A stretch of DNA of 64,000 nucleotides. Origin: Nocardia seriolae NBRC 15557 (GTDB lineage: Bacteria > Actinomycetota > Actinomycetes > Mycobacteriales > Mycobacteriaceae). Made by a program: the position numbers and the translations under genes. Positions 17,246-28,094 of this stretch are shown here, piece by piece. Every line of letters begins with the position of its first letter. Position 1 is the first letter of the stretch. The DNA lies in assembly GCF_007990715.1 (NCBI RefSeq), contig NZ_BJWY01000008.1:54029-118028 (forward strand). Reading direction: 5' to 3'. The notes beneath the pieces are model-generated. The model was not told where the DNA came from. It made no database searches and worked only from the letters and a program-made list of their open reading frames with translations.

Positions 17246-19179
17246 GTCCTGCTCGCGCGGGGCGCGGGCGCGACACCGGGCGGGGGCGCACTGCCGCCGC
17301 CCGCAGCCGGAGTGGTTCGGGCCGGGCGAGTGCGGGGCCGGGGCGGCAGTCCAGACCGCGGCCCGCTCCGGGGCTGGACTCGAGTACGCGATTCCGGTTC
17401 GGGGTGGGCCGGTTGGCGATGCTGGTGGCGCTCACCGTGGCGGCCGTCCAATTGCTGTGGGTGCAGAGTGTTTCCGCGCCGAAGCTGTCGGCGGAGGCGG
17501 CCAGTCAGCGGACGGTGAAGGTGGCCGATCCGGCGACGCGCGGGGCGATCACCGATCGATACGGGAAGTCGCTGGCGTTCACCATCGCGGCCAAGCAGCT
17601 GAGCTTTCAGCCGGTGCGGGTGCGCAAGGATCTGGCCGACGCCTACGAGAAGAATCCGAAGACCGCGCCGAATCCGGATGATCGGCTGGCTGCCATCGCC
17701 AAGTACATGCACGAGAAGCTCGGCAATGCCGCGCCGGAGAAGGACATCCTGGCCCAGCTGAAGAGCGACGAGCCGTTCGTCTACCTGGTGCGCAATGTGG
17801 ATCCGCGGATCGCCGCCGACATCACCCTGAAGTTCCCCGAGATCGGGCAGGAACGCCAGGACATGCGCCAATATCCCGGAGGATCGCTGGCCGCCAATGT
17901 GATCGGCGCGACCGGCTGGGACGGGCACGGCCAGATCGGCCTGGAATCCTCGATGGACGCGCAGCTGGCCGGCACCGACGGCTCGCTCACCTACGACCGC
18001 GGCTCCGACGGCGCGGTCATTCCCGGCTCGTGGCGTGATCGCCATCCCGCGGTGAACGGCTCCGGCGTGGAGCTGACCCTGGACTCCGACCTCCAGTACT
18101 ACGTGCAGCAGCAGGTGCAGCAGGCCAAGAACCTCTCGGGCGCGGGCGCGGCCTCGGCGGTGGTGCTGGACGTGCGCACCGGCCAGGTGCTGGCCATGGC
18201 CAACGACAACACCTTCAACCCCTCGATGGATCCGGCCACCTGGTCCAGCACCGACCTGGGCAACCCCTCGGTGCAGCAGGTGTTCGAGCCGGGCTCGGTG
18301 AACAAGATCGTCACCGCGGCCGCGGCCATCGAGTACGGCGTCACCAATCCCGATGAGGTGCTCGATGTTCCGGGCGCCATCAGTATGGGCGGCGTCACCG
18401 TGCACGACGCCTGGGTGCACGGCAATGCGCCCTACACCACCACCGGCGTCTTCGGTAAGTCGTCGAACGTGGGCACACTCATGCTGGCCCAGCGGGTCGG
18501 CGAGGACCGCTGGTACGACATGGTCAAGCGGTTCGGCATCGGCCAGCGCACCGGCGTCGGCCTGCCCGGCGAGAGCGCGGGCGTGCTGCCCGCCCGCGAC
18601 CAGTGGTCCGGCTCCACCTTCGCCAACCTGCCCATCGGCCAGGGCCTTTCGATGACGACCCTGCAGATGACCGCCATGTACCAGGCCATCGCCAATGACG
18701 GCGTGCGGATTCCGCCGCGCATCGTGAAGGCCAGGATCGCGCCCGACGGCACCCGCACCGAGGAGGAGTCGCCGGACCCCGTCAAGGTGGTGAGCCCGCA
18801 GACCGCGCGCACCCTGCGGCAGATGTTCGAGGCCGTGGTGCAGAAGGACCCGAACGGCGGCAACCAGTTCGGCACCGGCATTCCGGCCGCCATCGACGGC
18901 TACCAGATCGCCGGTAAGACCGGCACCGCCCAGCAGGTCGATCCCAAGTGCCACTGCTACTCCAGCGACCGCTATTGGATCACCTTCGCGGGCATGGCCC
19001 CCGCCGACAATCCGCGTTACGTGATCGGCATGATGCTGGACGCGCCGGTACGCAGCTCCGACGGCAGCGGCGGCGGGTCGACCGCGCCGCTGTTCCACAG
19101 CATTGCCTCGTGGCTGCTGCAGCGGGACCGGATCCCGCCGTCGCCGCCCGCCAAACAGCTGGTTTTGCAGGCGAGTTAG
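17242..19179 (+). CDS. pbpB: Septal peptidoglycan transpeptidase PbpB/FtsI (PBP3)
   Basis: Class B penicillin-binding protein (645 residues) that cross-links septal peptidoglycan. A basic disordered N-terminus and one transmembrane helix (about residues 56-73) precede the PBP dimerisation domain. The transpeptidase domain carries S352-V-N-K355, S407-S-N409 and K559-T-G561, all intact. The GTG start overlaps the ftsL-like stop (GTGA). Residues 2-50 are almost all Arg, Gly, Ser and Pro, typical of the mycobacterial orthologue Rv2163c. It is the last gene before a 167-bp gap and murE. Confidence 0.96.
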   Translation: MSPARAGRGRDTGRGRTAAARSRSGSGRASAGPGRQSRPRPAPGLDSSTRFRFGVGRLAMLVALTVAAVQLLWVQSVSAPKLSAEAASQRTVKVADPATRGAITDRYGKSLAFTIAAKQLSFQPVRVRKDLADAYEKNPKTAPNPDDRLAAIAKYMHEKLGNAAPEKDILAQLKSDEPFVYLVRNVDPRIAADITLKFPEIGQERQDMRQYPGGSLAANVIGATGWDGHGQIGLESSMDAQLAGTDGSLTYDRGSDGAVIPGSWRDRHPAVNGSGVELTLDSDLQYYVQQQVQQAKNLSGAGAASAVVLDVRTGQVLAMANDNTFNPSMDPATWSSTDLGNPSVQQVFEPGSVNKIVTAAAAIEYGVTNPDEVLDVPGAISMGGVTVHDAWVHGNAPYTTTGVFGKSSNVGTLMLAQRVGEDRWYDMVKRFGIGQRTGVGLPGESAGVLPARDQWSGSTFANLPIGQGLSMTTLQMTAMYQAIANDGVRIPPRIVKARIAPDGTRTEEESPDPVKVVSPQTARTLRQMFEAVVQKDPNGGNQFGTGIPAAIDGYQIAGKTGTAQQVDPKCHCYSSDRYWITFAGMAPADNPRYVIGMMLDAPVRSSDGSGGGSTAPLFHSIASWLLQRDRIPPSPPAKQLVLQAS

Positions 19180-19346
19180 AGCAAGGAACGAATGGTCGTG
19201 ATCCACACCGCCGTCGGCGCGTGCACCGGCGGTTGACCGAACTGCGCCGTGCCGATCGCGAGGCAATCGAACACAGGTAACCTGACACGTCGATCCGGTC
19301 CGCCGGACCGATTTCTGCATATGACCGCCACCCGGAGAGGAGCTTC

Positions 19347-20984
19347 GTGCCCGCGCAGTCCAGCCCGCAGGTACTTCGGCCCGCCGCCCCCGCGGCGACC
19401 AGCCTGCGCAAGGTGGAGGAACTCACGGGTGCGCGCAGCGCCGGATCTCCGGAGGGATCGGAGAACGTCCAGGTCACCGGTATCGAGCAGCGCTCCAATG
19501 CGGTTCGGGCGGGTGATCTCTTCGCCGGTCTGGCGGGATCCCACGCGCACGGCGCGCGCTTCGCCCACGATGCCGTCGAGCGCGGCGCGGTCGCGATCCT
19601 CACCGATCCGGCGGGCGCGGAGCTGATCGGCGAGATCGCCGTGCCGGTCCTGGTGCACGACGCGCCCCGCGCGATCCTCGGCGAGTTGTCCTCGGCCCTT
19701 TACGGTGACCCTTCTCGCAAACTGCGCATCGTCGGCATCACCGGCACTTCGGGCAAAACCACCACCTCGTATCTGGTGGAGGCCGGGCTCGCCGCCGCGG
19801 GACTGACCACCGCGCTCATCGGCACCATCGAGACCCGCATCGGCGGCGTCCGGGTGCCCTCGGCGCTCACCACCCCCGAGGCGCCGCAGCTGCACGCCAT
19901 GTTCGCGCTCATGGTCGAGCAGGGCGTGGACGCCGTCGTCATGGAGGTCTCCAGCCACGCCCTGGCCCTGGGCCGGGTGGACGGCGTGCACTTCACGGTC
20001 GGCGCGTTCACCAACCTGTCCCAGGACCACCTCGACTTCCACTCCGACTTCGAGGACTACTACGCCGCCAAGCGCCGCCTGTTCATCCCCGACGGCCCGG
20101 ACTCCGCCGCTTCGGCGCGCCCCTCGGTGGCCGCGCGCGCCTCGGTGATCTGCGTGGACGACGAGTGGGGACAGCGCCTGGCCGCCGAGATCGGGGACGA
20201 TCTCGGCCCGGCCGAAACCGCCGGTGCGCGCCTGCGGACCGTCGCGACTCGCGCAGGGGTTCGGGCGGATTGGCTGGCCGACGGCATCACGGCCGGGCCG
20301 GGCGGCACCCAGGAGTTCATCGCCATGGGCCCCGACGTCAATGTGGATGTGCGGCTGCGGCTTCCGGGCACGTACAACATCGCCAACGGGCTGCTCGCCG
20401 TCGCGGTGTGCGTGGCGGCGGGAGTCGAGGCGGAGGCTGCCGCTGTGGCGCTCGGAGACGTCGACGTCCCGGGCCGCATGCAGCGGGTGGATGAGGGTCA
20501 GGAGTTTCTGGCCGTGGTGGACTACGCGCACAAGCCCGCCGCGATCGAATCGGTCGTGGCGACGCTGCGCACGTGGTTGGCCGAACAGGGGGAGGGGCGT
20601 CTGGCGGTAGTGGTGGGCGCGGGCGGTGATCGCGATGCGGGTAAGCGGCCCTTGATGGGTGCGGCTGCGGCGCGCGGCAGCGACCTGGCCATCATTACCG
20701 ACGACAATCCGCGCAGCGAGGACCCGGCGGCCATCCGCGCCGCGGTGCTCGCCGGTGCCGAACAGGTACCGGACGCGGAACGCGGTGAGGTCCGGGAGGT
20801 CGGGGACCGGGCGGCCGCGATCAAGGCCGCCGTCGCCTGGGCGCAGCCCGGCGATGTGCTGCTGATCGCGGGCAAGGGACATGAGACAGGGCAGGAGATT
20901 TCAGGAGTGAAGCATCCGTTCGACGACCGCGAGGTACTCGCGGCCGCCCTGTCGGAAAAGACGAGGGACCTGACGCATTCATGA
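19347..20984 (+). CDS. murE: UDP-MurNAc-tripeptide synthetase MurE
   Basis: Adds the third residue, meso-diaminopimelate in this group, to UDP-MurNAc-L-Ala-D-Glu in the cytoplasm. The 545-residue protein has the ATP-binding loop ITGTSGKTTTSY (about residues 130-141), the TTPEAPQLHAM substrate loop and the C-terminal TDDNPRSEDP motif. The arginine in DNPR is characteristic of DAP-specific MurE enzymes. The GTG start follows GGAGAGGAG. The stop overlaps murF (ATGA). In M. tuberculosis, extra genes occupy the pbpB-murE gap; here it is only 167 bp. Confidence 0.96.
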   Translation: MPAQSSPQVLRPAAPAATSLRKVEELTGARSAGSPEGSENVQVTGIEQRSNAVRAGDLFAGLAGSHAHGARFAHDAVERGAVAILTDPAGAELIGEIAVPVLVHDAPRAILGELSSALYGDPSRKLRIVGITGTSGKTTTSYLVEAGLAAAGLTTALIGTIETRIGGVRVPSALTTPEAPQLHAMFALMVEQGVDAVVMEVSSHALALGRVDGVHFTVGAFTNLSQDHLDFHSDFEDYYAAKRRLFIPDGPDSAASARPSVAARASVICVDDEWGQRLAAEIGDDLGPAETAGARLRTVATRAGVRADWLADGITAGPGGTQEFIAMGPDVNVDVRLRLPGTYNIANGLLAVAVCVAAGVEAEAAAVALGDVDVPGRMQRVDEGQEFLAVVDYAHKPAAIESVVATLRTWLAEQGEGRLAVVVGAGGDRDAGKRPLMGAAAARGSDLAIITDDNPRSEDPAAIRAAVLAGAEQVPDAERGEVREVGDRAAAIKAAVAWAQPGDVLLIAGKGHETGQEISGVKHPFDDREVLAAALSEKTRDLTHS

Positions 20985-22465
20985 TCGAGATGACTTTGCG
21001 GGAGCTCGCGGAGGTGGTCGGCGGCACGCTGCACGACGCCCCGGACCCCGAGGCGAAGGTCACCGGCGCGGCCGAATTCGATTCGCGCCGAATCGGTTCC
21101 GGTGACCTGTTCCTGGCGCTGCCGGGTGCGCACGCCGACGGCCACGACTTCGCGGCGCAGGCCGTCGCGCAGGGCGCGGTCGCGGTGCTGGCCGCCCGGC
21201 CGGTCGGGGTGCCCGCCATCGTGGTGGAGCCCCGCCCCGGGAACACGCGCGCCCTCGCGCTCGAGCACGACACCGACGGCTCGGGTGCGGCCGTGCTGGA
21301 CGCGCTGGCCAAGCTGGCGCGGGTGAGCGTGGACCGCCTGGTGGCCGCGGGCACGCTGACCGTGGTCGGCGTGACCGGCTCCTCGGGCAAGACCTCCACC
21401 AAGGATCTGATCGCCGCGACGCTGGCCCCGCTGGGACCCGTTGTGGCCCCGCCGGGTTCGTTCAACAACGAACTCGGCCACCCCTGGACCGCGCTGCGCG
21501 CCGACACCGGCACCCGCTTCCTGGTGCTGGAGCTGTCCGCCCGCGGGCCCGGACACATCAAGGCGCTCACCGAGATCGCCTCGCCCGGCATCGGCGTGGT
21601 GCTCAATGTCGGCACCGCGCACCTGGGCGAGTTCGGCGGCCAGGACATCATCGCGCAGGCCAAAGGCGAACTGGTGGAAGCACTTCCGGCCAACGGGCTG
21701 GCGGTGCTGAACGCCGACGACCACCTGGTCGCGAAGATGGCCGGGCGGACCGCCGCCCGCGTGGTCACCGTCGGCCAGGCCGCGGGCGCCGATGTCCGCG
21801 CCTCCGACGTCGTCCTCGACGAGCACGCCCGCGCGCGATTCACCTTGCACGCCAAGGGCGAATCGGTCGATGTCCAGCTGGCCGTGCACGGCGAGCATCA
21901 GGTCGGCAACGCGCTTTCCGCAGCCGCTGTCGCCCTGGATCAGGGTGCGGACCTCGCCACCGTCGCGCGGGCGCTGTCCGGCGCGAGCGCGGTGTCGGGT
22001 CGCCGCATGGACGTGCGCACCCGCGCCGACGGCGTCACCGTCGTCAACGACTCCTACAACGCCAACCCGGATTCGGTGCGCGCCGCGCTCAAGGCGCTGG
22101 TCACCATGTCCCGGACCGGAACCTCCCCGCGCCCCAGCTGGGCGGTACTCGGCGAAATGGCCGAACTGGGCGAGGAATCCGTGCTCGAACACGACCGGAT
22201 CGGCCGCCTGGTGGTCCGGCTGGACGTGGACCGGCTCATCGTCGTCGGCCAGGGCCGTCCCGTGCGCGCCATGTTCCAGGGCGCGGTGCAGGAGGGCTCC
22301 TGGGGCGAGGAGGCGATCCATGTGCCCGACATCGACGCGGCCATCGCCCTGCTCGACGAGGAACTGGAGCCGAACGCCGTGGTGCTGGTGAAGGGTTCGA
22401 ACTCCGCGGGCCTGTGGACGGTCGCCGACCACCTGATCGCCGCCGAGCAGGAGGCCGCCCGATGA
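20981..22465 (+). CDS. murF: UDP-MurNAc-pentapeptide synthetase MurF
   Basis: Ligates D-Ala-D-Ala to the UDP-MurNAc-tripeptide. The 494-residue protein shows [25 protein letters not shown] near the N-terminus, the ATP loop [14 protein letters not shown] (about residues 129-142) and the [15 protein letters not shown] motif (about 351-365). The C-terminal end [11 protein letters not shown] is typical. It is coupled to murE and mraY by 4-bp overlaps on both sides, so the three steps should be made in fixed proportion. Confidence 0.96.
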   Translation: MIEMTLRELAEVVGGTLHDAPDPEAKVTGAAEFDSRRIGSGDLFLALPGAHADGHDFAAQAVAQGAVAVLAARPVGVPAIVVEPRPGNTRALALEHDTDGSGAAVLDALAKLARVSVDRLVAAGTLTVVGVTGSSGKTSTKDLIAATLAPLGPVVAPPGSFNNELGHPWTALRADTGTRFLVLELSARGPGHIKALTEIASPGIGVVLNVGTAHLGEFGGQDIIAQAKGELVEALPANGLAVLNADDHLVAKMAGRTAARVVTVGQAAGADVRASDVVLDEHARARFTLHAKGESVDVQLAVHGEHQVGNALSAAAVALDQGADLATVARALSGASAVSGRRMDVRTRADGVTVVNDSYNANPDSVRAALKALVTMSRTGTSPRPSWAVLGEMAELGEESVLEHDRIGRLVVRLDVDRLIVVGQGRPVRAMFQGAVQEGSWGEEAIHVPDIDAAIALLDEELEPNAVVLVKGSNSAGLWTVADHLIAAEQEAAR

Positions 22466-23538
22466 CCCAGATCCTGCTGTCGGCGGCCATCGCGCTGACC
22501 GTCTCCATCCTGCTGACCCCCGTGGTGATCCGCTACTTCGCCAAACAGGGCTTCGGACAGGAGATCCGGGTCGACGGCCCGGAGAGCCACAAGGCCAAGC
22601 GCGGCACCCCCACCATGGGCGGCGTCGCCATCATCATCGGCATGTGGGCCGGATACCTGGGCTCACACCTGATCTCCATGACCTACGGCGAGCCCGGCCC
22701 CTCGGCCTCGGGCCTGCTGGTCATGGGCCTGGCCACCGCGCTCGGCTTCGTCGGCTTCCTCGACGACCTGATCAAGCTGCGCAAGCAGCGCAACCTGGGC
22801 CTGACCGCGGCCGGCAAGTACATCGGCCAGCTCACCTCGGCGGTCGTGTTCGGTGTGCTGGCACTGCAATTCCGCAACGCGCACGGCCTCACGCCCGGCG
22901 ACAAGCACCTGTCCTACACCCGCGACATCAATACGGTGACGCTGTGGCTGCCGTTCTTCCTGGCGTTCGTCTGCCTGATCGTGGTGGCCTGGTCCAACGC
23001 GGTCAACCTGACCGACGGCCTGGACGGACTGGCCGCGGGCTCCATGAGTCTGGTGCTGGGCGCGTACATGATCATCACCTTCTGGCAGTGGCGCAATTCC
23101 TGCTCCGCGCATGCGGTCGCGGGCTGCTACCAGGTCCGGGATCCGCTGGATCTGGCCCTGGTGTGCGCCGCGGGCGGCGCGGCCTGCATCGGCTTCCTGT
23201 GGTGGAATGCCGCGCCCGCCAAGATCTTCATGGGCGACACCGGTTCGCTGATGCTGGGCGGTCTGCTCGCGGGCCTGTCCATCACCACTCGCACCGAACT
23301 GCTCATGGTCGTGATCGGCGCGCTGTTCGTGGCCGAGACCGCCTCGGTGGTGCTGCAGGTGGCGGTCTTCCGCACCACGCGCAATCGCCTGTTCAAGATG
23401 GCACCGTTCCATCACCACTTCGAGCTGAGCGGGTGGGCCGAAACCTCGGTCATCATCCGGTTCTGGTTGCTGGCCGGCATGGCCTCGGCGATCGGACTGG
23501 GCCTGTTCTACAGCGAATACCTCTCTGCGGCAGGGTGA
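22462..23538 (+). CDS. mraY: Phospho-MurNAc-pentapeptide transferase MraY
   Basis: Polytopic membrane enzyme (358 residues, about ten helices) that transfers phospho-MurNAc-pentapeptide to undecaprenyl phosphate, forming lipid I. The family motifs are KRGTPTMGG (about 46-54), FLDDLIKL, the acidic [15 protein letters not shown] loop, [11 protein letters not shown] and the cytoplasmic FHHHFEL motif near the end. The ATG at 22462 overlaps the murF stop. Lipid I would next be used by MurG, whose gene is not in this cluster. Confidence 0.96.
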   Translation: MTQILLSAAIALTVSILLTPVVIRYFAKQGFGQEIRVDGPESHKAKRGTPTMGGVAIIIGMWAGYLGSHLISMTYGEPGPSASGLLVMGLATALGFVGFLDDLIKLRKQRNLGLTAAGKYIGQLTSAVVFGVLALQFRNAHGLTPGDKHLSYTRDINTVTLWLPFFLAFVCLIVVAWSNAVNLTDGLDGLAAGSMSLVLGAYMIITFWQWRNSCSAHAVAGCYQVRDPLDLALVCAAGGAACIGFLWWNAAPAKIFMGDTGSLMLGGLLAGLSITTRTELLMVVIGALFVAETASVVLQVAVFRTTRNRLFKMAPFHHHFELSGWAETSVIIRFWLLAGMASAIGLGLFYSEYLSAAG

Positions 23539-23545
23539 GTGAGCA

Positions 23546-25030
23546 ATGTCCGAACATTCTCCGAGGGTCCTGCGTTCGCCGGGCCCCATGCTCGAATTTC
23601 TGCGTGGCCGTGATGTGCTGGTGGCCGGTTGGGGCGTCTCCGGGCGCTCGCTGATCGAGCCGCTACAGGACATCGGCGCGCGACCGGTCGTCACCGACGG
23701 CGGCGGCAAGGCCCTGGCCGAGGCCGCCGAACTCGGACTGGGCACCGCGACCACCCAGGATCTGCTGGAACCCGATGCGCTGCAACGCTTCGCGCTGGTG
23801 ATCACCAGCCCGGGCTGGCGGCCGGACTCCCCGGTGCTGGTCTCGGCCGTCACCGAGGGCATTCCGGTGTGGGGCGACGTCGAATTCGCCTGGTGGGTGG
23901 ATCAGGCCCGCATCTACGGGCCGGTCCGCAAGTGGCTGGTGGTGACCGGCACCAACGGCAAGACCACCACCACCCAGATGACGCACTCGATCCTGCGCGC
24001 CGCCGGGATCCCGTCGGTGGCCTGCGGCAATATCGGCCTGCCCATCCTGGACGCGCTGCGCCGCAATCCCGGCCCGCAGATCCTGGCGGTGGAACTGTCC
24101 TCGTTCCAGCTGCACTGGGCTCCGTCGGTGCGCCCCGAGGCCGGTGTGGTGCTGAATGTGGCCGAGGACCACCTGGATTGGCACGGCGGCCTGGACGCCT
24201 ACGCCGCCGCCAAGGCCCGCGCGCTGACCGGACGGGTCGGCGTGGTCGGCCTGGACGACGCCGTCGCCGCCGCGCTGGCCCGGAAGTCCAAGGCGCGCCG
24301 CACCGTCGGGTTCCGGATCGGCGTCCCCGCCGACGGCGAGCTCGGCGTGGTGGACGGTAAGCTGCTCGACCGCGCCTTCACCAAGGCCGCCATCCTGGCC
24401 GAGGTCGGCGACATCAGCCCGCAGGGCCCGGCCGGGGTCGCCGACGCGCTGGCCGCGGCCGCGCTCACCCGATCCATCGACGTGGCACCGCAATTCGTCA
24501 AGGAGGGATTGCAGGAGCACAAGGTCGGCCCGCACCGCGCCGCCTTCGTGCGAGAGCTGTCCGGCGTCGAATTCGTCGACGACTCCAAGGCCACCAACCC
24601 GCATGCAGCGCGCTCCTCGATCCTGGCCCACCCCAATGTGATCTGGGTGGCGGGCGGTCAGCTCAAGGGCGCGACTGTCGAGGACCTCATCGAGGAGTGC
24701 CGTGAGCATCTGGTCGCGGCCGTGCTGTTCGGCCAGGACGCGGCGGTGATCGCGGCCGCACTGGCGCGACACGCCCCGGATGTCCCGGTCGTGGAGCTGA
24801 ATTCGGGGGACGATGCTCGGATGGGTGACCCCTTCACCGAGATCGAACCCGAAGCGGTGATGGCGCGCGCGGTGCGCGTGGCGGCCGGATTCGCCCACCG
24901 CGGCGACACCGTCCTGCTGGCCCCGGCCGCGGCGTCCCTGTACATGTTCGCCGACTACACGCACCGCGGCCGCGCCTTCGCGGCCGCCGTGGGGGCCCTG
25001 GACGAGAAGGACATCGGGAGAACCGAATGA
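23546..25030 (+). CDS. murD: UDP-MurNAc-L-Ala-D-Glu ligase MurD
   Basis: Adds D-glutamate to UDP-MurNAc-L-Ala. The 494-residue Mur ligase has the N-terminal VLVAGWGVSGRSLIEPL fold, the ATP loop TGTNGKTTTTQM (about residues 133-144), VAEDHLDWHGG, and the C-terminal DDSKATNPHAA and LLAPAAASLYMFADYTHRG motifs. It starts 7 bp after mraY, and its stop overlaps the ftsW ATG. An in-frame ATG at codon 15 (MLEFLRGRDVLV) is a possible alternative start. Confidence 0.95.
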   Translation: MSEHSPRVLRSPGPMLEFLRGRDVLVAGWGVSGRSLIEPLQDIGARPVVTDGGGKALAEAAELGLGTATTQDLLEPDALQRFALVITSPGWRPDSPVLVSAVTEGIPVWGDVEFAWWVDQARIYGPVRKWLVVTGTNGKTTTTQMTHSILRAAGIPSVACGNIGLPILDALRRNPGPQILAVELSSFQLHWAPSVRPEAGVVLNVAEDHLDWHGGLDAYAAAKARALTGRVGVVGLDDAVAAALARKSKARRTVGFRIGVPADGELGVVDGKLLDRAFTKAAILAEVGDISPQGPAGVADALAAAALTRSIDVAPQFVKEGLQEHKVGPHRAAFVRELSGVEFVDDSKATNPHAARSSILAHPNVIWVAGGQLKGATVEDLIEECREHLVAAVLFGQDAAVIAAALARHAPDVPVVELNSGDDARMGDPFTEIEPEAVMARAVRVAAGFAHRGDTVLLAPAAASLYMFADYTHRGRAFAAAVGALDEKDIGRTE

Positions 25031-26535
25031 CAACGGCGACGCCGCGGCGGGTCGGGAACAAGGCCCAGCGTGCGCGAACCGGATGGTTCGGGGCATGGCT
25101 GGCCCGCCCGCTGGCGTCGTTCCACCTCGTGGTGGCCATCGCCGTGCTGCTGACCGTGCTCGGTCTGGTCATGGTGCTCTCGGCCTCCAGCGTGGAGGCC
25201 TACGCCGGTGGCGGATCGGTGTATTCGCTGTTCATCCAGCAGGCCATGTTCGCCGTCCTGGGCGGGGTGCTGTTCTATATCGCGCTGCGCGTGCCCATGC
25301 GGGTGATGCGGCAGCTGTCGTTCCCGATGTTCGCGCTGTCGCTGGTGCTGCTGGTGCTGGTGCTGATCCCCGGCATCGGCACCGAGGTGCAGGGCTCGCG
25401 GCGCTGGTTCGACCTCGGCCTGGTCTCGATCCAGCCCTCGGAGATCGTGAAGATCACGCTGGTGGTGTGGGGTTCGCACCTGCTGGCCTCCCGGCAGACC
25501 GAAAGGGCCGGGTACAAGGACATTCTCATGCCGCTGGTGCCCGCGGGCCTGCTGGTGTGCTTCCTGGTGGTGCTCGAACCCAACCTGTCCACCACCATCG
25601 CGCTGGGCATCGTGCTCACCTCGCTGCTGTGGTTCGGCGGGCTGCCGCTGCGCATGTTCGTCACCATCGCGGTGTCCGGCGGGGTGGCGGCGGGAATCCT
25701 GGCGCTGTCGGCGGGCTACCGGTCCGACCGCATGCGGGCCTTCTTCAGCCCGGGCTCGGACCCGCAGGGCATCGGCTATCAGGCCCGCCAGGCCATGTAC
25801 TCCCTCGCCGACGGCGGCATCTGGGGGCGCGGGCTGGGCCAGTCGCGGGCCAAGTGGAGCTATCTGCCCAACGCGCACAACGACTTCATCTTCGCCATCA
25901 TCGGCGAGGAGCTCGGATTTCTCGGATGTGCCCTGGTACTGGGGCTTTTCGCGTTGTTCGTCTACGCCGGCCTGCGCATCGCCACCCGGTCGGTGGACCC
26001 GTTCATCCGGCTGCTGACCGCCTCGGCCACCACCTGGATCACCGGGCAGGCACTGATCAATGTCGGCTACGTGGTGGGTTTGCTGCCGGTGACCGGGCTG
26101 CAGCTGCCGCTGGTGTCGGCGGGCGGGTCCTCGCTGGCCATCACCCTGCTCATGTTCGGCATCATCGCCAATGCCGCCCGGCACGAACCCGAGGCGGTGG
26201 CGGCCCTGCACGGCGGCGGGGACGGCCGGTTCAGCCGGTTGCTGCGGCTGCCCAAGCCCGAAATGTACTCGCCGACACGGGCTCGCGCCGCGCGCGCCCG
26301 CGGCAAGGCGAAGGCCAAGGTCAAGCCCAGCCCGCCCAAGCGCGCGCTACCATCGGGCCGGGCCCGGGGCGGGTCGGATGCGTCCGCGCGGCGATCGATA
26401 GATTCGGATTCGGCTCGCCGCAGCGGCCGCCCCGCGGATCGCAGCAGTCGATCCACCGAGGCGTGGCGCAGCACCCGGGCCTGGGAACCCAACTATCCGA
26501 TGAAACACGCCAGGGAACGGGGTAATTCGAGGTGA
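25027..26535 (+). CDS. ftsW: Lipid II polymerase/SEDS protein FtsW
   Basis: SEDS-family glycosyltransferase (502 residues, ten transmembrane helices) that polymerises septal glycan together with PbpB. The core shows [21 protein letters not shown], the large loop with [23 protein letters not shown], and [20 protein letters not shown] including the essential acidic region. A basic, disordered C-terminal tail of roughly 90 residues (about 410-502) follows, as in mycobacterial FtsW. The stop overlaps the murC GTG by four bases, leaving no room for murG between them. Confidence 0.95.
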   Translation: MTTATPRRVGNKAQRARTGWFGAWLARPLASFHLVVAIAVLLTVLGLVMVLSASSVEAYAGGGSVYSLFIQQAMFAVLGGVLFYIALRVPMRVMRQLSFPMFALSLVLLVLVLIPGIGTEVQGSRRWFDLGLVSIQPSEIVKITLVVWGSHLLASRQTERAGYKDILMPLVPAGLLVCFLVVLEPNLSTTIALGIVLTSLLWFGGLPLRMFVTIAVSGGVAAGILALSAGYRSDRMRAFFSPGSDPQGIGYQARQAMYSLADGGIWGRGLGQSRAKWSYLPNAHNDFIFAIIGEELGFLGCALVLGLFALFVYAGLRIATRSVDPFIRLLTASATTWITGQALINVGYVVGLLPVTGLQLPLVSAGGSSLAITLLMFGIIANAARHEPEAVAALHGGGDGRFSRLLRLPKPEMYSPTRARAARARGKAKAKVKPSPPKRALPSGRARGGSDASARRSIDSDSARRSGRPADRSSRSTEAWRSTRAWEPNYPMKHARERGNSR

Positions 26536-28088
26536 CAGTGGAGCGGCCGGACAGCGATGCGCCAACCGCGACCGAGCCCGTCGCAGGAGAGCACACCGAT
26601 CTGCCCGAGCACCTGCGGCGCGTGCACATGATCGGCATCGGCGGGGCCGGAATGTCCGGAATCGCCAGGATTCTGCTGTCGCGCGGCGGCATGGTGTCCG
26701 GTTCCGACGCCAAGGAGAGCCGCACCGTGCTGGCCCTGCGGGCGCGCGGCGCCCAGGTGCGCATCGGGCACGACGGTTCCGCGCTGGACCTGCTGCCCGG
26801 CGGGCCCACCGCCGTGGTCACCACCTACGCCGCCATCCCCAAGACCAATCCCGAACTGGTGGAAGCGCACCGGCGCGGCCTGCCGGTGCTGCTGCGCCCC
26901 GCGGTGCTGGCCTCGCTCATGCAGGGGCACAAGACGCTGCTGGTATCGGGCACGCACGGCAAGACCTCGACCACCTCCATGCTGGTGGTGGCGTTGCAGC
27001 ACTGCGGATTCGACCCGTCCTTCGCGGTCGGCGGCGAGCTCAACGAGGCGGGCACCAATGCCCACCACGGCACCGGCGGCATCTTCGTGGCCGAGGCCGA
27101 CGAGAGCGACGGGTCGCTGCTGCAATACGCGCCGGATGTCGCGGTGGTCACCAATATCGAGTCCGACCACCTGGACTACTTCGGCACCGACGAGGCCTAC
27201 GTCCAGGTCTTCGACGACTTCGTGGATCGGCTGGAACCGGGCGGTCGGCTGGTGGTGTGCCTGGACGATCCGGGTTCGCTCGGGCTCGCCCGGCGTTCGG
27301 TCGCCAAACTGAAGGACAACCCCGACGGCATCCAGGTGATCGGTTACGGCTCCGGCGGCGCCCTTGATGATTCCGGCGCCGAGACCGGGGTCCCGGTCGG
27401 CGCGCGGCTGCTGTCCTGGGAACCGCGCGATGTCGGCGGCGTCGCCGTCTTCCAGCTCTCCGACGAGCCCGCCCCGCGCACCCTGCGGCTGTCGGTGCCC
27501 GGCCGCCACATGGCCCTCAACGCGCTCGGCGCGCTGCTCGCCGCCCGCGCCACCGGGGCCGACATGGGCGAAATCATCCAGGGCCTGGAGGGTTTCGGCG
27601 GTGTGCACCGCCGCTTCCAGCTCACCGGGCGCGAGAACGGCGTGCGCGTCTTCGACGACTACGCCCACCATCCGACCGAGGTGCGCGCGGTGCTCTCGGC
27701 CGCGGCCGAACTGGTCGCGCAGGAGGCCCGCGACGGCGCGCGCTCGCGGCCGGGCCGGGTGATCGTGGTCTTCCAGCCCCACTTGTACAGCCGCACCGCG
27801 ACTTTCGCGACCGAGTTCGGTGCGGCGCTCTCGCTGGCCGACGAGGTGGTGGTGCTCGACGTGTACGGCGCGCGCGAGGAGCCGCTGCCGGGTGTCAACG
27901 GCGCGCTGGTGGCCAACGCGGTCACCAAACCCGTGCACTACCAGCCGGATATGTCGCGGGTCGGCAAGCAGGTGGGCGCGCTGGCGCGGCCGGGCGACGT
28001 GGTGATCACCATGGGCGCGGGCGATGTGACCATGCTGGGCGGCCAGATCCTGGACGGTCTGCGCGCCCGACCCGGCCACGGGCGGTGA
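26532..28088 (+). CDS. murC: UDP-N-acetylmuramate--L-alanine ligase MurC
   Basis: First of the four Mur ligases; it adds L-Ala to UDP-MurNAc. The 518-residue protein carries the [18 protein letters not shown] start (about residues 33-50), the ATP loop [12 protein letters not shown] (about 140-151), EADESDGS, and the C-terminal [10 protein letters not shown] and FQPHLYSRT motifs. The GTG start lies in GAGGTGACAG and overlaps the ftsW stop. ftsQ follows 6 bp after its stop. The N-terminal 30 residues before the conserved core are polar and probably disordered. Confidence 0.96.
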   Translation: MTVERPDSDAPTATEPVAGEHTDLPEHLRRVHMIGIGGAGMSGIARILLSRGGMVSGSDAKESRTVLALRARGAQVRIGHDGSALDLLPGGPTAVVTTYAAIPKTNPELVEAHRRGLPVLLRPAVLASLMQGHKTLLVSGTHGKTSTTSMLVVALQHCGFDPSFAVGGELNEAGTNAHHGTGGIFVAEADESDGSLLQYAPDVAVVTNIESDHLDYFGTDEAYVQVFDDFVDRLEPGGRLVVCLDDPGSLGLARRSVAKLKDNPDGIQVIGYGSGGALDDSGAETGVPVGARLLSWEPRDVGGVAVFQLSDEPAPRTLRLSVPGRHMALNALGALLAARATGADMGEIIQGLEGFGGVHRRFQLTGRENGVRVFDDYAHHPTEVRAVLSAAAELVAQEARDGARSRPGRVIVVFQPHLYSRTATFATEFGAALSLADEVVVLDVYGAREEPLPGVNGALVANAVTKPVHYQPDMSRVGKQVGALARPGDVVITMGAGDVTMLGGQILDGLRARPGHGR

Positions 28089-28094
28089 GCCACG

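Noticed and set aside
19232..19282. Promoter TTGACC ... TAACCT before murE
   Set aside because: The two hexamers are about 39 bp apart, too far for one promoter, and no better partner hexamers were found.
17197..19320. 707-codon open frame antisense to pbpB
   Set aside because: Shadow of the pbpB coding strand with no ribosome-binding site or family features.
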